Source: Pterobdella sp. o SKG-2022 (taxonomy: Eukaryota; Annelida; Clitellata; Hirudinida; Piscicolidae). From it: a DNA stretch of 64,000 nt. The position numbers and the translations under genes are program-made. Each line of letters starts with the position of its first letter. Within the stretch, counting starts at the first letter, position 1. A model generated the notes under the pieces. The model was not told the origin of the DNA and ran no database searches. It was given only the letters and a program-made list of their open reading frames with translations. Positions 1 to 11,547 of this stretch are shown piece after piece. The stretch covers positions 3,813,259 to 3,877,258 of the forward strand of contig OZ038326.1 of the NCBI GenBank assembly GCA_964035795.1, given 5' to 3'.

Positions 1-3000
1 AACTAATTAACTAACCAATTCGAAATCATTCTATATAAATCCTTCTAGCATTGAATAAATATTAGAATAAGATTTTTTAACTTAAAAAACTGAAAATTTA
101 CTAATTTTATATAACATTTTACTTTGATTCCAGCACTTCTGCATTTAGAGACAGCATCGGGAACTGCAGCCCTAGGAGGATCTATCATGGAAATAAGACC
201 CAAAAATCTCAAGTTTTCTAAAGGAAAGTTAGGTTCGTCTCCGTTGAATTGATATCCCTGGGTTTAAATGTTGTTTAACTAGTTTACAGAGTAATTATCT
301 TCGAAAAACCAATTGGCGTTTTTAAAAATGTCTTCAATTGTATCGATAGTTTCATAATAGAGTATTACAAAGTATCATTAAAATGCAACGTACAATTGGA
401 TACTGATCGACAGGCAAGATGTAATCACAAAACCCCAGCACTCTCTCACCCAAACCACCCAATTCAAAGTAAGCTTGGTTGAACGATAGTTTATTGTTTT
501 CATCCATTGGCTCTTCTTTTCCTTTGATCAAAATCTTTGAACATCTGAAGGTTTTTATTGTTTTATTGTTGATTTTAATAATACAGAATTTAAAACAAAA
601 CAAAAAAGTTTCGCTATTTATCTTTTATTAACTAATGAAGTCGCACTTTATTTGATATAAGAGCATTATTCTACCTGTCTTGTATTCTTTCAGGGGCTCC
701 TTTCATCACTAAGCAGTTCTTCCTCACACCGTCTTCATCGTCTGTCACTTCGTGGATCGAAACCTTGCCAATATAGTTGGAAATTAGGTTGATATTTCTC
801 ATTGAACCCAATAATCGTATTTGATAGTTTCAATTCATGAGCTTTATGCACTTCGTTAAAACTAGTGTATATGCTTAAGGTATAAGCAACTGTTCATGAT
901 TGAAAAATTGTTTAAAAATAACCTGGTACTTGTTGGTAGAGTTGAAGGGGATTTCGCAAACTTTTTTGTTCTTTTTTCTGTGGTTGTAGACATTTCCTAC
1001 AGCAATCTCAGCGAACTTGAGCAAGGCTGATTCTGAGGCATCTCCGTTACATTCTCTGAATATTTAATTAAATTAAAATAAATGAAAATCACAACTAAAT
1101 ATTTTTGCTAAAAAGCAAAAAATTTTATTAGAATAATCAACGCTTAATAATTTTTAAAAAAATACCTAGGATGTCTCTAAACTAACAAACGATCAAGTTT
1201 TTAAAGGCATTCGTCAGAGCAATCATCCAATAATTGTCATTAAAATGCTAGATATTTTTTCATTTTGAATACAACTCACAAACCGTTTGATGACAGCAAT
1301 GTTATCTTGTCCTTGTTTGAACTCTGCCCTGTTGCACAACATGGCATTACGCAAAAGAGCCTTCCACGCCTTAGACTCTCTATCATATGCGGTATCTGTA
1401 GTGTCATTTATAGGTTTACATAAATATTGAATATGGGAATCAAAATGTTGATAACTTTTGAATTTTTCAAATAATTTTTTGCAATCTTCAAAAATACAAT
1501 TCGGTAGAAAACTTCTGTTTTTCATAGAATGATACCAACTGGTTTGGTCTTCTGAAGTGTCGGCTTCAACGATCCCTCCATCAAACCACAAATGAGCCAC
1601 AGTCATTCTATTTTGAGTGAGGGTGCCTGTTTTGTCAGAGCAGATTGTCGATGTCGAACCGAGAGTTTCCACTGCTTCTAAGTTCTTCACCAAGCAGTTT
1701 TTGCTGGCCATTCTCTTTGCAGTTAAAGTCAAACAAACCTTTTAAATGTTTTGTTCACTTTTAGATTTTATTAAATTTAAAAAGGTTTCATGAACCTACC
1801 GTGACAGTAGCTAAAAGACCTTCTGGAACATTGGCAACTATGATTCCGATTAAGAAAATTACGGCATCCAGCCAATCATATCCAAGAAAAGAAGCAATGA
1901 CAAACAACAAAACTCCTAAAACCACGGCCACACTAGTGATGAGATGAATGAAATGAGCTATTTCTCTCGCTATTGGAGTTTCTCCAGTTTCCAAACCTGA
2001 AGCCAAATTTGCTATGCGGCCCATAACGGTATTGTCCCCTATGTTTATAACCACTCCTTTTGCCGTACCTAAAATATATTTTAAATTATACTCTTTCAAA
2101 TTAAATGTATCAAAAAAAATTTTTTTTAAGTAAAGTTAAAAAGCTTTCAAGTTGTTTTGAAAAAATTTAAATGTATCAAAATTATAAAACGATAAATAGC
2201 CACCCCACCTTCAACCACGTTGGTAGAGAAGAAAGCAAGATTCCTCGTCTCTAGAGGGTTATCGTGGGTCCATTCTGCTGTTCTGATCTGGGGTTCAGAT
2301 TCTCCTGTCAATGAAGAGTTGTCCACCTAGAGTGGTTAGTGTGGTGTCTTGAGGGTGTCAATGAATTTAAAGGGTCTTAGAGTACTTTTCTATTAGATTA
2401 CGGAGTTTAGTTTGTTTTTTTACCTTGAAAAATGAACAAATAGAAATATGGAGATGAAAAACTATTGGATTGGATTATAATTTATTGAAAAAATTAACTT
2501 AGACATCATATGTTTAATTAATAATCTTTTATTGGTTAATGAATATATATTCATATTAAACCTTGAATCCTGTAGCCGAAATCACCCTGATATCCGCAGG
2601 CATCCTGTCTCCAAACTTGATCTCGATCAGGTCTCCCAACACTAGTTCCTCCGCATGCACATTTAACTTCTCTCCGTTTCTTATAACTATCGCAAACTAT
2701 GGGAAAAGATTCCTAAATTCAATGCAGTTTAAACTATTTGCGTTTCAAATCAAAATATAAAACTGAAACTAAAAGTTATCCTGAAATTTGTGTGGCTCTG
2801 TATTCTAGAGTATAATTTATACAGAAAATGCTATAAAATGCAGACTTGAGGGACAAGGTTTTTGAAAGATTCCATGATTTTTGAGCTTTTAGCCTCTTGG
2901 TAGTAGGAGAACAACCCTGTCACCACCACCACAATCGTCAGTACTATACCCAAGTACAACTAGGAGATAACAAGTTTATGTTATTAAAAAATTGTAGCAT

Positions 3001-3936
3001 AAATTTTTTCTATCAAGTTCATGTTACTTTGAGAGAATTTCATGTTACAATTTTTTGTTGAAATTTTGAATTACTAATACTCAATACAAGTAGCGCTCAG
3101 TTTTGAATTTTTAAAATTTGATAATAAGTTTCTCACAATTAATAGCAAAATAAATAATCAAAACATTTAAAAAATCTTAAAATAGCGTACGTTGTCTCCA
3201 GCAGGCTCTTCCGAGGTGGAGGCTTGTATGGAGTAGGCGAAGAAGCAAAGGATGGCTCCAAGCCATAGAAGGATAGAGAACCCGCCAAATAACTGTTTGC
3301 AAAACTTCACCCATTCCGGTGTGGTTTTGGGTGGGCTTAATTGGTTGGGTCCGTCCCTCTCTAAGACTTCTCTTGCTTTCTTCGACGTTAAGCCCTGGTG
3401 GACGGTTTTAGTTTTCAAACTTAGTGTTTATGTAAGTTTATAGTAGAGATTTGGGGTTTTAAACTTTGGTTTCGTTTAAGTTTGTGGTAGAGATTTGTGT
3501 TGTAGAGTTTTTCAAGTTCAAATTTCAAAATTTTAAATGGTTAAGCTTGAATTTGGGTGTTTTATCAATTCGCCACTCACCGTTTCGTAATTGGTGCCCA
3601 GTCTTTTGACCAACTCTTGTAGTGGTATTTTGTGTTCGTCCTTCAGTTCAATAGTTAATATGTTTCGTGCATATTGAATTAAATAATACAACCTAAATTA
3701 AAACAGATAAGCTTTTTGAGAATTGTTTTGAAGTTGACTTTATTATTAATATATACACCCCCTTCAAATTTGTTTTCAAATTCATTTGAATTCAGTAACT
3801 ATAAATTATAATAAAAAAAACCTTTAAAAACTAAAAATGTTTTTTAACATAAGCTTACCATTTCAACTTCTTTCTTCAGGTTCTCCATGTCCTTCCCTGC
3901 TTTTTTAGGCGTTTCCTCTTTCGATGTTTTGTCCAT
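1..3936 (-). CDS. ATP1A: Na+/K+-ATPase alpha subunit, 5' part (13 exons, runs off left edge)
   Basis: Catalytic subunit of the plasma-membrane Na+/K+ pump, a P-type (P2C) ATPase. Coding exons in transcription order: 3936-3859, 3640-3581, 3394-3191, 2959-2846, 2696-2562, 2326-2209, 2068-1800, 1738-1540, 1395-1284, 1055-923, 763-675, 544-394, 257-123. All phases agree and give 599 residues. Visible landmarks are the N-terminal Lys-rich tail, M1 ([16 protein letters not shown]), M2, the actuator-domain LTGES, M3, M4 with [10 protein letters not shown], the phosphorylation motif [10 protein letters not shown], the N-domain stretch [16 protein letters not shown], and [15 protein letters not shown] entering the P domain. 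The rest (TGDHP, GDGVND hinge, M5-M10) lies left of the window. The start ATG at 3934-3936 gives a family-like N-terminus ending EVEM before DEHKIP. The first coding exon is preceded by gene-poor DNA. Intron 8 (1396-1539) is in frame and stop-free. Family identity is certain; paralogue status is not resolvable. Confidence 0.96.
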
Positions 3937-6900
3937 GTTTAATTTTTCGCAAATTCAAATTTCAAAAACTTTTTCAGTTAATTATTATCATCATATGTGT
4001 TCGCTTTAAGATGATAGTATCAGTTTTTAATTTAAATGCATTCTAGTTCTATAACTGCATCGAACTAAAACAATTGAGTTTCGTCTATAATGCGTTAGTT
4101 TTATGATTTTATATCAAAAATTTTCTGATTTTAGTGCTAAAAAACGCACTTTTTCCATGAGCATTTCAAACTTAAATGAACATCAGACATTATCAAATCA
4201 AAATTAAGCGATCAATTCTCTAAACACCAAATAGCCTCACAAAACTTATAGCCTCACAAAAACAATTAAACAATTGATGCAACTTGATGAAGCTTGAGGT
4301 CATTTGAAACGAGGGTAATATTAGTTGAGTTGTCTTGAGAGATATTGCACAGCAAGTCTGCAGACTCGCTGTGTGTCTTTGTGCGTCCCAGTATACAATC
4401 AGTTCTTTTGTATTTTTTGTTTTAGTTTACAATAAGTGGCTATATTTATTTTTTTTATCTCTTTTTTTTTGTTTCATTTTAATATGTATTTTTTTGCATT
4501 TTCAACTGTTCTGTGTTTTTGATTTTAAGCTAAATTTACAAATTATTGTATAATATTATTCTTGTGTTTTTTTTGAGTTTTTTCATTATTTTATTCGCTA
4601 AAGCAACTATTTTATTTTTATCGTAGCTTCACATGTGGCTCTACAATTATTTTTTATATGTTGCGTGTTTCTATGCAAGGCATTTTTATTGAAGGTTTTT
4701 TACGGTAAGTATTTTTTTGTTTTTTTTTTGTTTTTTTAACCTTAATTTAGTTTGTTTTTTTTTACGCTCGTGTTTTTATACCTTACTTGTGTATTATCAC
4801 TAGCTTGTTTCAAGCTATTTGTTTCATAACTTTTTAAAGGGATTTCATATTTTTTATTTTATTTCACATACGTATAAACATATAATTGATTTTAATTGTA
4901 TATTTTAAGCAATTACAGAATATACCAGCTACTTCACATGCATAGAATTCACTTTCACGTACACTTCCGAGGATACAAAACAAACATACCTTTATATTGC
5001 ATGGTTTATACAAACAAACGTATCATTATACAAACAGCTTCATGGCTGTTTAAACAATTTTAATAATATACAAACATTTCAGTAGAACAATTATCATATA
5101 AACACTTCAAATTGTATAGAGAGATTTTTATTATTGTTATTATTATTATTATTTTTGTTATTATCAAAGTTTTTAAACAATGTGCGAAGGTACTGAGAAA
5201 CAAAGGTGATATAACAATAATAATTAGTTAATAACTAGGAAAATTTAAATGATTGAATTTGAAAAAGAAAAATTCAAAAAAAATATATATATCTGGATTT
5301 ATTTCATTATTTTATCCATTTATATACCCTTCCTGGTAAGCTTTTGTCTCAATAACTATTTGTGAAAAATTCCTTATTAGTACTAAATTATTTTCAATTT
5401 TAAAACCAGTATTTTAATTAAATTCAGTTTAAAAACGCTATAAAAAAGATAAAATCGCTTTAATTAGTTCGTTTTTTTCATATTCATCTATCACTTAATC
5501 TTAAATTCTCACTGAAACACACTGATTTGACCAAGATCAATGATAAACTTAAGTTAAAACAAACACAAACTATGGATTTCATGAAGCACTTTAAAAGATT
5601 TAATGTAAAACAAAGAGTGAAGGACAAAGAACAAAAATGGCGTCTGGTGAGGCGTATATAGAGGAACAAACACCTGTATTTTGAAGCATAAATAGAGGGA
5701 TATAAATAAATATATGATTTATTGTGTAATTTATTTGAACTACTGCTCTTTCTTGCCACACATTTCATGGTTTTGGTTATTAATGAAACATTATGGTAGG
5801 AAGTTTGTGGGATGAACTACTTTTTTGATTTGATTTTGTGTGAATTCGACCATTAAAAGAGAGTTTTTGAAGATTTAAATTTTTTAAATTAACTGAATAT
5901 AAAAAATTTTTCAAAAATTTAATAGCTAAAAATGAATTTAATTTAAAACAAATCAATAAACTATCGATAAAAGGCCATTAAAAGGCATAAACACAACAAG
6001 ATTATGCTAAGTAAATATAGGCCGTCTAAAGTTTATTCTTCAGAAAATTATGAAATCTCAAGGGAAAATTGAATAATCACTTAATTGGTTGAAAAATATC
6101 TAAAGAAAATAATAATAAAAATAATTTAAATTTAAATGAGTTTTTGGTTGGGTAGAGTGATAACCCGTCTACACTGTGGTTTTGTTTTTAATTATATATT
6201 GCTTAAGTTTACTTTTCTGCATTTAAAAGTCGAGTTCATGTGAATTATAATATATGAAAATAAATTTATTGAATTTATCTGTAAATAAATAAAAATTCAA
6301 TTAGAGAAAAAAAAAATAATCTTTTATTTGTTTAATATGTATAAAAAAAATAATTTTTTCTAAAATACAATACAATGCCTAAGCTAAGCCTGCTTGGTAA
6401 AGAAGAAAAAGTTTGTAAAATAATTAAAATGGTGGCAAACAAGTTTGAAAAGTAATTAAATAGACATATAAAAAAAGTCTGAAAAATAATTATAATCTAC
6501 AATAAAAAAAATTAGGAATAATTGAAATAATAAAGCAAAAGTATTCCTCGAAGTTGTTGGTGATAATTGCAATTTTTAAATCTCAACCAGGATCATTATC
6601 AGGATCTCCCTGCATGTCGCATCATTGAATGAACCATTGTTGTTATGTATTACTTTTATATAATAATTCATCACAGAAAAAATAATAATAAAAATAATAA
6701 TAATGAGATCAAAAATTGATAAGAAAGCTTAATAAAAATATTGGTAATAATAATGATAGTACAGAAAATTAAGTTTTTTGGCGCTTTTTATGTATTGTTT
6801 TTTCCCATAAAGGCTCATGATAAGTTATAATGTGTGAAATAACAATAAGAAAAATAAGGAATCAAAAAACCAAGAATTTTTTGTTGATTTTATTAAATTT

Positions 6901-7113
6901 TTGGTTATAAATTATATATCTTAAAGCAAAAATGTTTTTCCAATATATAAATTTTTAGAGCTGATTTAAATATCACATAATTAAAATTGTAAATGAATAT
7001 TAAATCCAAATTAAGCGCTCGAAATTCATTTAAAATTAACATCACCACTCTGTCTAAAACTCACTTAACTATTTAGAATTGAAAAAAAAATCCAACATTT
7101 GTTTAAAAACATT

Positions 7114-7137
7114 AAGCTTTTCGTTAACGAAAAGCTT
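7114..7137. repeat. Perfect 24-bp palindrome
   Basis: Twelve bases starting AAGCTTTTCG, followed immediately by their exact reverse complement, with no spacer; the centre is GTTAAC. A second inverted repeat starts about 30 bp downstream. Confidence 0.9.
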
Positions 7138-7168
7138 CGTGTCATCCAATAAAAACATTCATTGTTCA

Positions 7169-7257
7169 ATATTTTGTAACGGAAAACATCAATTAAATGC
7201 AATTTTTTACATGTCTTGGAAAATTCCTCTTAATTGATGTTTTTCGCTACAAAATAC
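7169..7257. repeat. Imperfect inverted repeat (foldback hairpin)
   Basis: The left arm (about 7169-7195) reads ATTTTGTAACGGAAAACATC and onward to AATTAA. The right arm (about 7230-7257) is its reverse complement with about three mismatches. The loop is roughly 34 bases. Weaker pairing extends outward on both sides. The structure could be a foldback or MITE remnant, or a transcribed hairpin. No target-site duplication was identified. Confidence 0.6.
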
Positions 7258-7487
7258 TGATGAAAAATGCATACGATGTCTTTGAAAGATTTAATCTTCA
7301 ATAAATATTTTTATTTTAATCCAGATTGAAAAAATCATTTTTAATGAACCCTTTGTTTTGTTAAAAAAATAATTAAAAAAAAATAATTTTTTCTAGATCT
7401 TTCAAATCAATTAAAATTTTTATCACAGAGAATCTGAAAAAGTAAAACTCCCACGATAAAATATTCAACGCTCCATTTATCATATAA

Positions 7488-7735
7488 CATTTAATATAAC
7501 AAAACACATAATGTCATATAACAGAATACATTTAATAACATAACATGATCTTGTAATATAATATAACTTATAACATCATATAACAGAATAAATTAATAAC
7601 ATATAACATTATATAACAGAAAACATTTATAACATATAACATATTAGCCTGTTACATATACCTTATAACATATAATACCTTATAACATTTAATACCTTAT
7701 AACAAAAGTCTTCTCATACATAACACAGAAAAATG
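7488..7735. repeat. Degenerate CATATAACA/TATAACAT minisatellite
   Basis: Successive short units built on CATATAACA, ATAACATTT and TAACAGAAT recur throughout this interval with variable spacing. This is visible by eye; the unit boundaries are not clean, so copy number is not given. Confidence 0.65.
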
Positions 7736-8995
7736 TCTATAAAAATGATCATATTGATGTAAATAAATAAATAGTGTTTGATCATACAGCAAAAGTTCTT
7801 GTATTTCACTGTGGGTGAAGGGCTTGATAAATTGTTTATAATGTTGTGAGAATCTGTAAGGATATTATGGTGATATAGACTTTTTTGATTTTATATGCTA
7901 GTATTTATTTTCAGTTAAATTTATTCTGATATATCATTTATTATTTTATTTTACAGTTTTATATTCAATAATTATCATTTATATTTTTTTTCGTGCAAAA
8001 ACTTTATTTTTGTAATACAAAACACAAAAAATTTCTCACAAAAATTTCTCTACATTAACTCAATAACTTTCTTACCAAGAGATAATATCCAAAGCTTTCA
8101 CCGAAACACCATGAGATTTTACATTCCCTTCATAAGGCATTCACACCACATAACCATCATCAACAGTCATAACTTCATGCGGGTTTTGCCTTGAGAATGA
8201 TCAAAACATCGAGATTAATAGCCTAAATAGAAAGCTGCAAAGGAAATATTTAATCTCAATGATAAAGTGATATAATATGCATGGAAGTTTTGAAGAAAAA
8301 GATTTATCTCTATGATAGGATGAGATGGAAAGTCTAAAAATATTGTTTTATTTTTGATAAAATTAATTAAGACTGTATCATCTTGTTTATCTTTTTGTAA
8401 TAACTGATAAAAATGACAGTTTAATGTTTACATAAATAAAATTAAAAATAATAATAATAAGAATAACTGATAATAATACTAAAAAAATAATAAATAATAA
8501 TACTAATAATAAATAAGAATAACAACTAATGATAACCATTATAAGCATTAAGAATGTCTTATATTTTCGTTCAATGACAACTCAAGGTACAAATAGTGTG
8601 TTTAATATTATCTCTGTTTCTGGGGAACGTTTGCAGTGACTGTTACTTAGATGCATGTCGTTGTAATTGTTGTTTATTAACTTATTAACAGTATCAGTGT
8701 TATTATATAGGGTTTTGATTTATTTGTTTAAATTATATTGAAATTCTTATAGATATAACAAAAATTATTATTTATTTTATAAAAATATTTTTTTAAATAA
8801 TTTTAGCGATTAAACTCTCTTTTACTGTTATATATTTTTGTTTTTCTTATCGGCAAAGCATATATATATATATACCGGTTATTATAGTCAATATCATCAT
8901 AAATATTAATCATAAACTTAAATATCTGCAACTATTAGATCTTCTTTGTTCTATTCACAGTGATGTAAAGACAACACTGGTCTTAACGTTGTCAA

Positions 8996-9127
8996 ACATG
9001 TGGTGTTTTGTGTGATGTTAGTATGGTGTTTATGTGTTTTTTATGTGATGATTTGTTTGGTGTTTATGTGGTGTCTTATGTGATGTTTATGTGGTGTCTT
9101 GTGTGGTTTTGTGTGTTGTTTATGTGA
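8996..9127. repeat. C-poor GT-rich degenerate repeat
   Basis: Repeated variants of TGTGATGTTTATGTGGTGTC run for about 130 bp with almost no C on this strand. The composition resembles the longer repeat at 42680-43020 inside the Kv4 gene. Confidence 0.65.
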
Positions 9128-11547
9128 CTCTCCGTGAGTTAATAGAATCTTTTCTCAAAAATTGTGATATTTTTTTACTCATTAACCCTTTGATTTTTTT
9201 TTGCATTGTTTTGTTTTTGTTTTTTTTTCAACTTTGAGATTTTTCAAAACATTTGATCAAGCACTTCTCAAACCTCATTGTATTTTAAAACAAATATTCT
9301 TTTTTTAAACAAACTTTTTATTGGTTTCAAACTTATTTTTCTGATTAATATTACTAGACTCATGATATCACTAGGGCAAGCCTATAATAAAAATTTCCAA
9401 GTTTCCTATTGTATATATCTCCTCCTATCACACGCTTTAGAATCAACGTAAAGACAAGCTATTGTTTAGAAATTTCCAGACGAATAAAATAACAAGCTGT
9501 AAAACAATTAGTTGCTCTTTTTATTATGATTTTGTTTGATTGATGGGTGGTGGGAGGGACTAGTAAGGAGTATTTAAAACTGACTCTATTGTGGAAATGT
9601 TCTTGGAAAGCTTGCTTTATCTTGAGGTTCGTGTATTCTCGTTGTTGATATCATATCTTATTATAACAATATTTAGCACATTATCTCGTTATTTGTTAGT
9701 ATAATTACATTATATTGATTTTTTAAAATTTTATTCGTCATTATGTCTCTAATTTTGTATACTCAGTTTTTTTTTTCAATGAGTTCAACAAATCACTTTT
9801 GAGTGTTGGCGGTAGTTAGGAAAACATAAATAAATATGTAAACTTATTAGGGTATAAAATATATTGGATTTTACGAAGAACACTATTATCTTGAATGAGT
9901 ACAGTTCGATTATGAGACATTGTATGCACTTGAAGCGTATTATAAACATCATCAAAAAGCTAAAAAAAATAAGAAAAATAATTTATGAAAATATGAATGA
10001 TAATAAAATTTATAAAATAGAAATAATAATAATAATAACAATGAAAATTTTTAAAATATTATAAATAAGAAAAATAATAAAAATTATAAAAAATAAGAAT
10101 AATTAAATCAGTTAAGTAATAACATAAGAAATAAAAATAATGATAATACAAACAAAAAAACAATATAAGTAATAATATTAGTGTTAATTTAGTGATAATG
10201 GGCGTAATGCTGTGAATTAATGGAAGGGGCGGTATGAAACGAAGATTGAACTAAAACAAAATTCTGTTTTTTATTGTTTTTATTATTATTTTTTGTTTTT
10301 TTCATTATGGGAAATTGATTGATAATTTTTTCCGAGTATTTTAATCGATGTAATTATTGTTATTGCTGGTAATACTGAGCTTATTAGCTTCTATTATAAC
10401 TGTTATAAAATCAGTGTTAATTATAAGACAATAAATTATATTAATTTTCTATTGAGTTGTTCACACACTGTTGATACTCAAGTCATGCCTTGCCACTGTT
10501 TTATTTCAGTAATTTTATTTCTAATTATTTTATTTTTAATTATTATATTTTAATTAGTTTTTATTTTGCTCTAATTTTTTTTTATTTATGATTGTTTTTC
10601 TTTTTATTTCAAAGAATTAATTGGAATTTATGTCATAAGCTTTTATTCTCTAGTATTTTCGGGTTTTAAATTAGTTTTAAATAATTTTTAGTGTAATTTA
10701 CATTTATAAAAAGATTTTTCAACTTTTGTTTAAATAATCTGCCCAAAAATAGCTAAGTTGAAATAAATTCAGAGAGTTTAAAGCCATAATGATGTAACAT
10801 CGGCACAAGCTATAGATGGTTTCAATACGCAAATCCTCTCAACTTTTTTTTATTTGATGAAGCCCGTTGCGCTGATGTAGTAATTTAATGAAGTTCTAAA
10901 TTTTTTAAAAATATATTTTCATTATTTTATGTCTTAATCTTATGAGTTAAGGGCACTTTAAAATTGTTTTCTTAGCATGTATCCTATAAACAAGGTATTA
11001 AAAAAAATTTTGAATAACAGGGATAAAAATTAACGATAACAACAAGAAAACTATTCTCTTTTTATTATATATCGTTGAGAAAATTTCCCTTAGTCATAGA
11101 CATGATCAATATTAAAGCTTTTTTCACATTCTTTCATAAATCAATATGACTTTAGCTTGTGAAAGCATTGACTTCATGCTCTGAAAGAAAAGATATAAAT
11201 ATTATTTATTTTTACTGTTATTTTTTTTTATTGTTGACTCGTTATTTATTATTATTTTAAATTTTTTATCGTGCTTTTTTATTGTTTTTTCATTGTTATT
11301 GTTTCCATAACTTCACAAAAATGACTCTCATGTTATTTGTGAAACAGTGCATCATTCACAAGTTCAAGAAATTTGTTTCTTTTCTATCAGAGTTAATTAA
11401 AAAATTACCTAAACTTCATTTTTTTACAAACCACTGTTTAGATAACTTAAATTCAACAGAAATTTTTTGAAAGTTCAAGACATTACCAAGAACCTAGTTA
11501 CATAAAGAGAATCAAAATCCCAACCAATAAGATACCACAACAACAAA

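Larger units (their letters stand above)
3937..11547. other. Gene-poor A/T-rich intergenic region
   Basis: No reading frame here shows recognisable protein similarity or a convincing exon with splice sites. The stretch between the divergently oriented ATPase and coiled-coil genes holds long T and A runs, TAA/TTA runs, a perfect 24-bp palindrome and a nearby hairpin (7114-7257), a CATATAACA-type repeat (about 7488-7735) and a C-poor GT-rich repeat (about 8996-9127). The ATPase promoter should lie just above 3936, but I cannot point to a specific element. Confidence 0.6.

Noticed and set aside
297..355. Open segment reading [19 protein letters not shown] between ATPase exons 12 and 13
   Set aside because: It has no acceptor in the right place, and the family needs YPI to be followed directly by GYQF, which exon 13 supplies; it is treated as intron.
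4335..4553. 72-residue plus-strand frame
   Set aside because: Hydrophobic residues come from T-rich DNA; no family similarity or splice context.
5484..5768. 94-residue minus-strand frame in the ATPase upstream region
   Set aside because: Composition follows the local A/T-rich sequence, with no recognisable motif.
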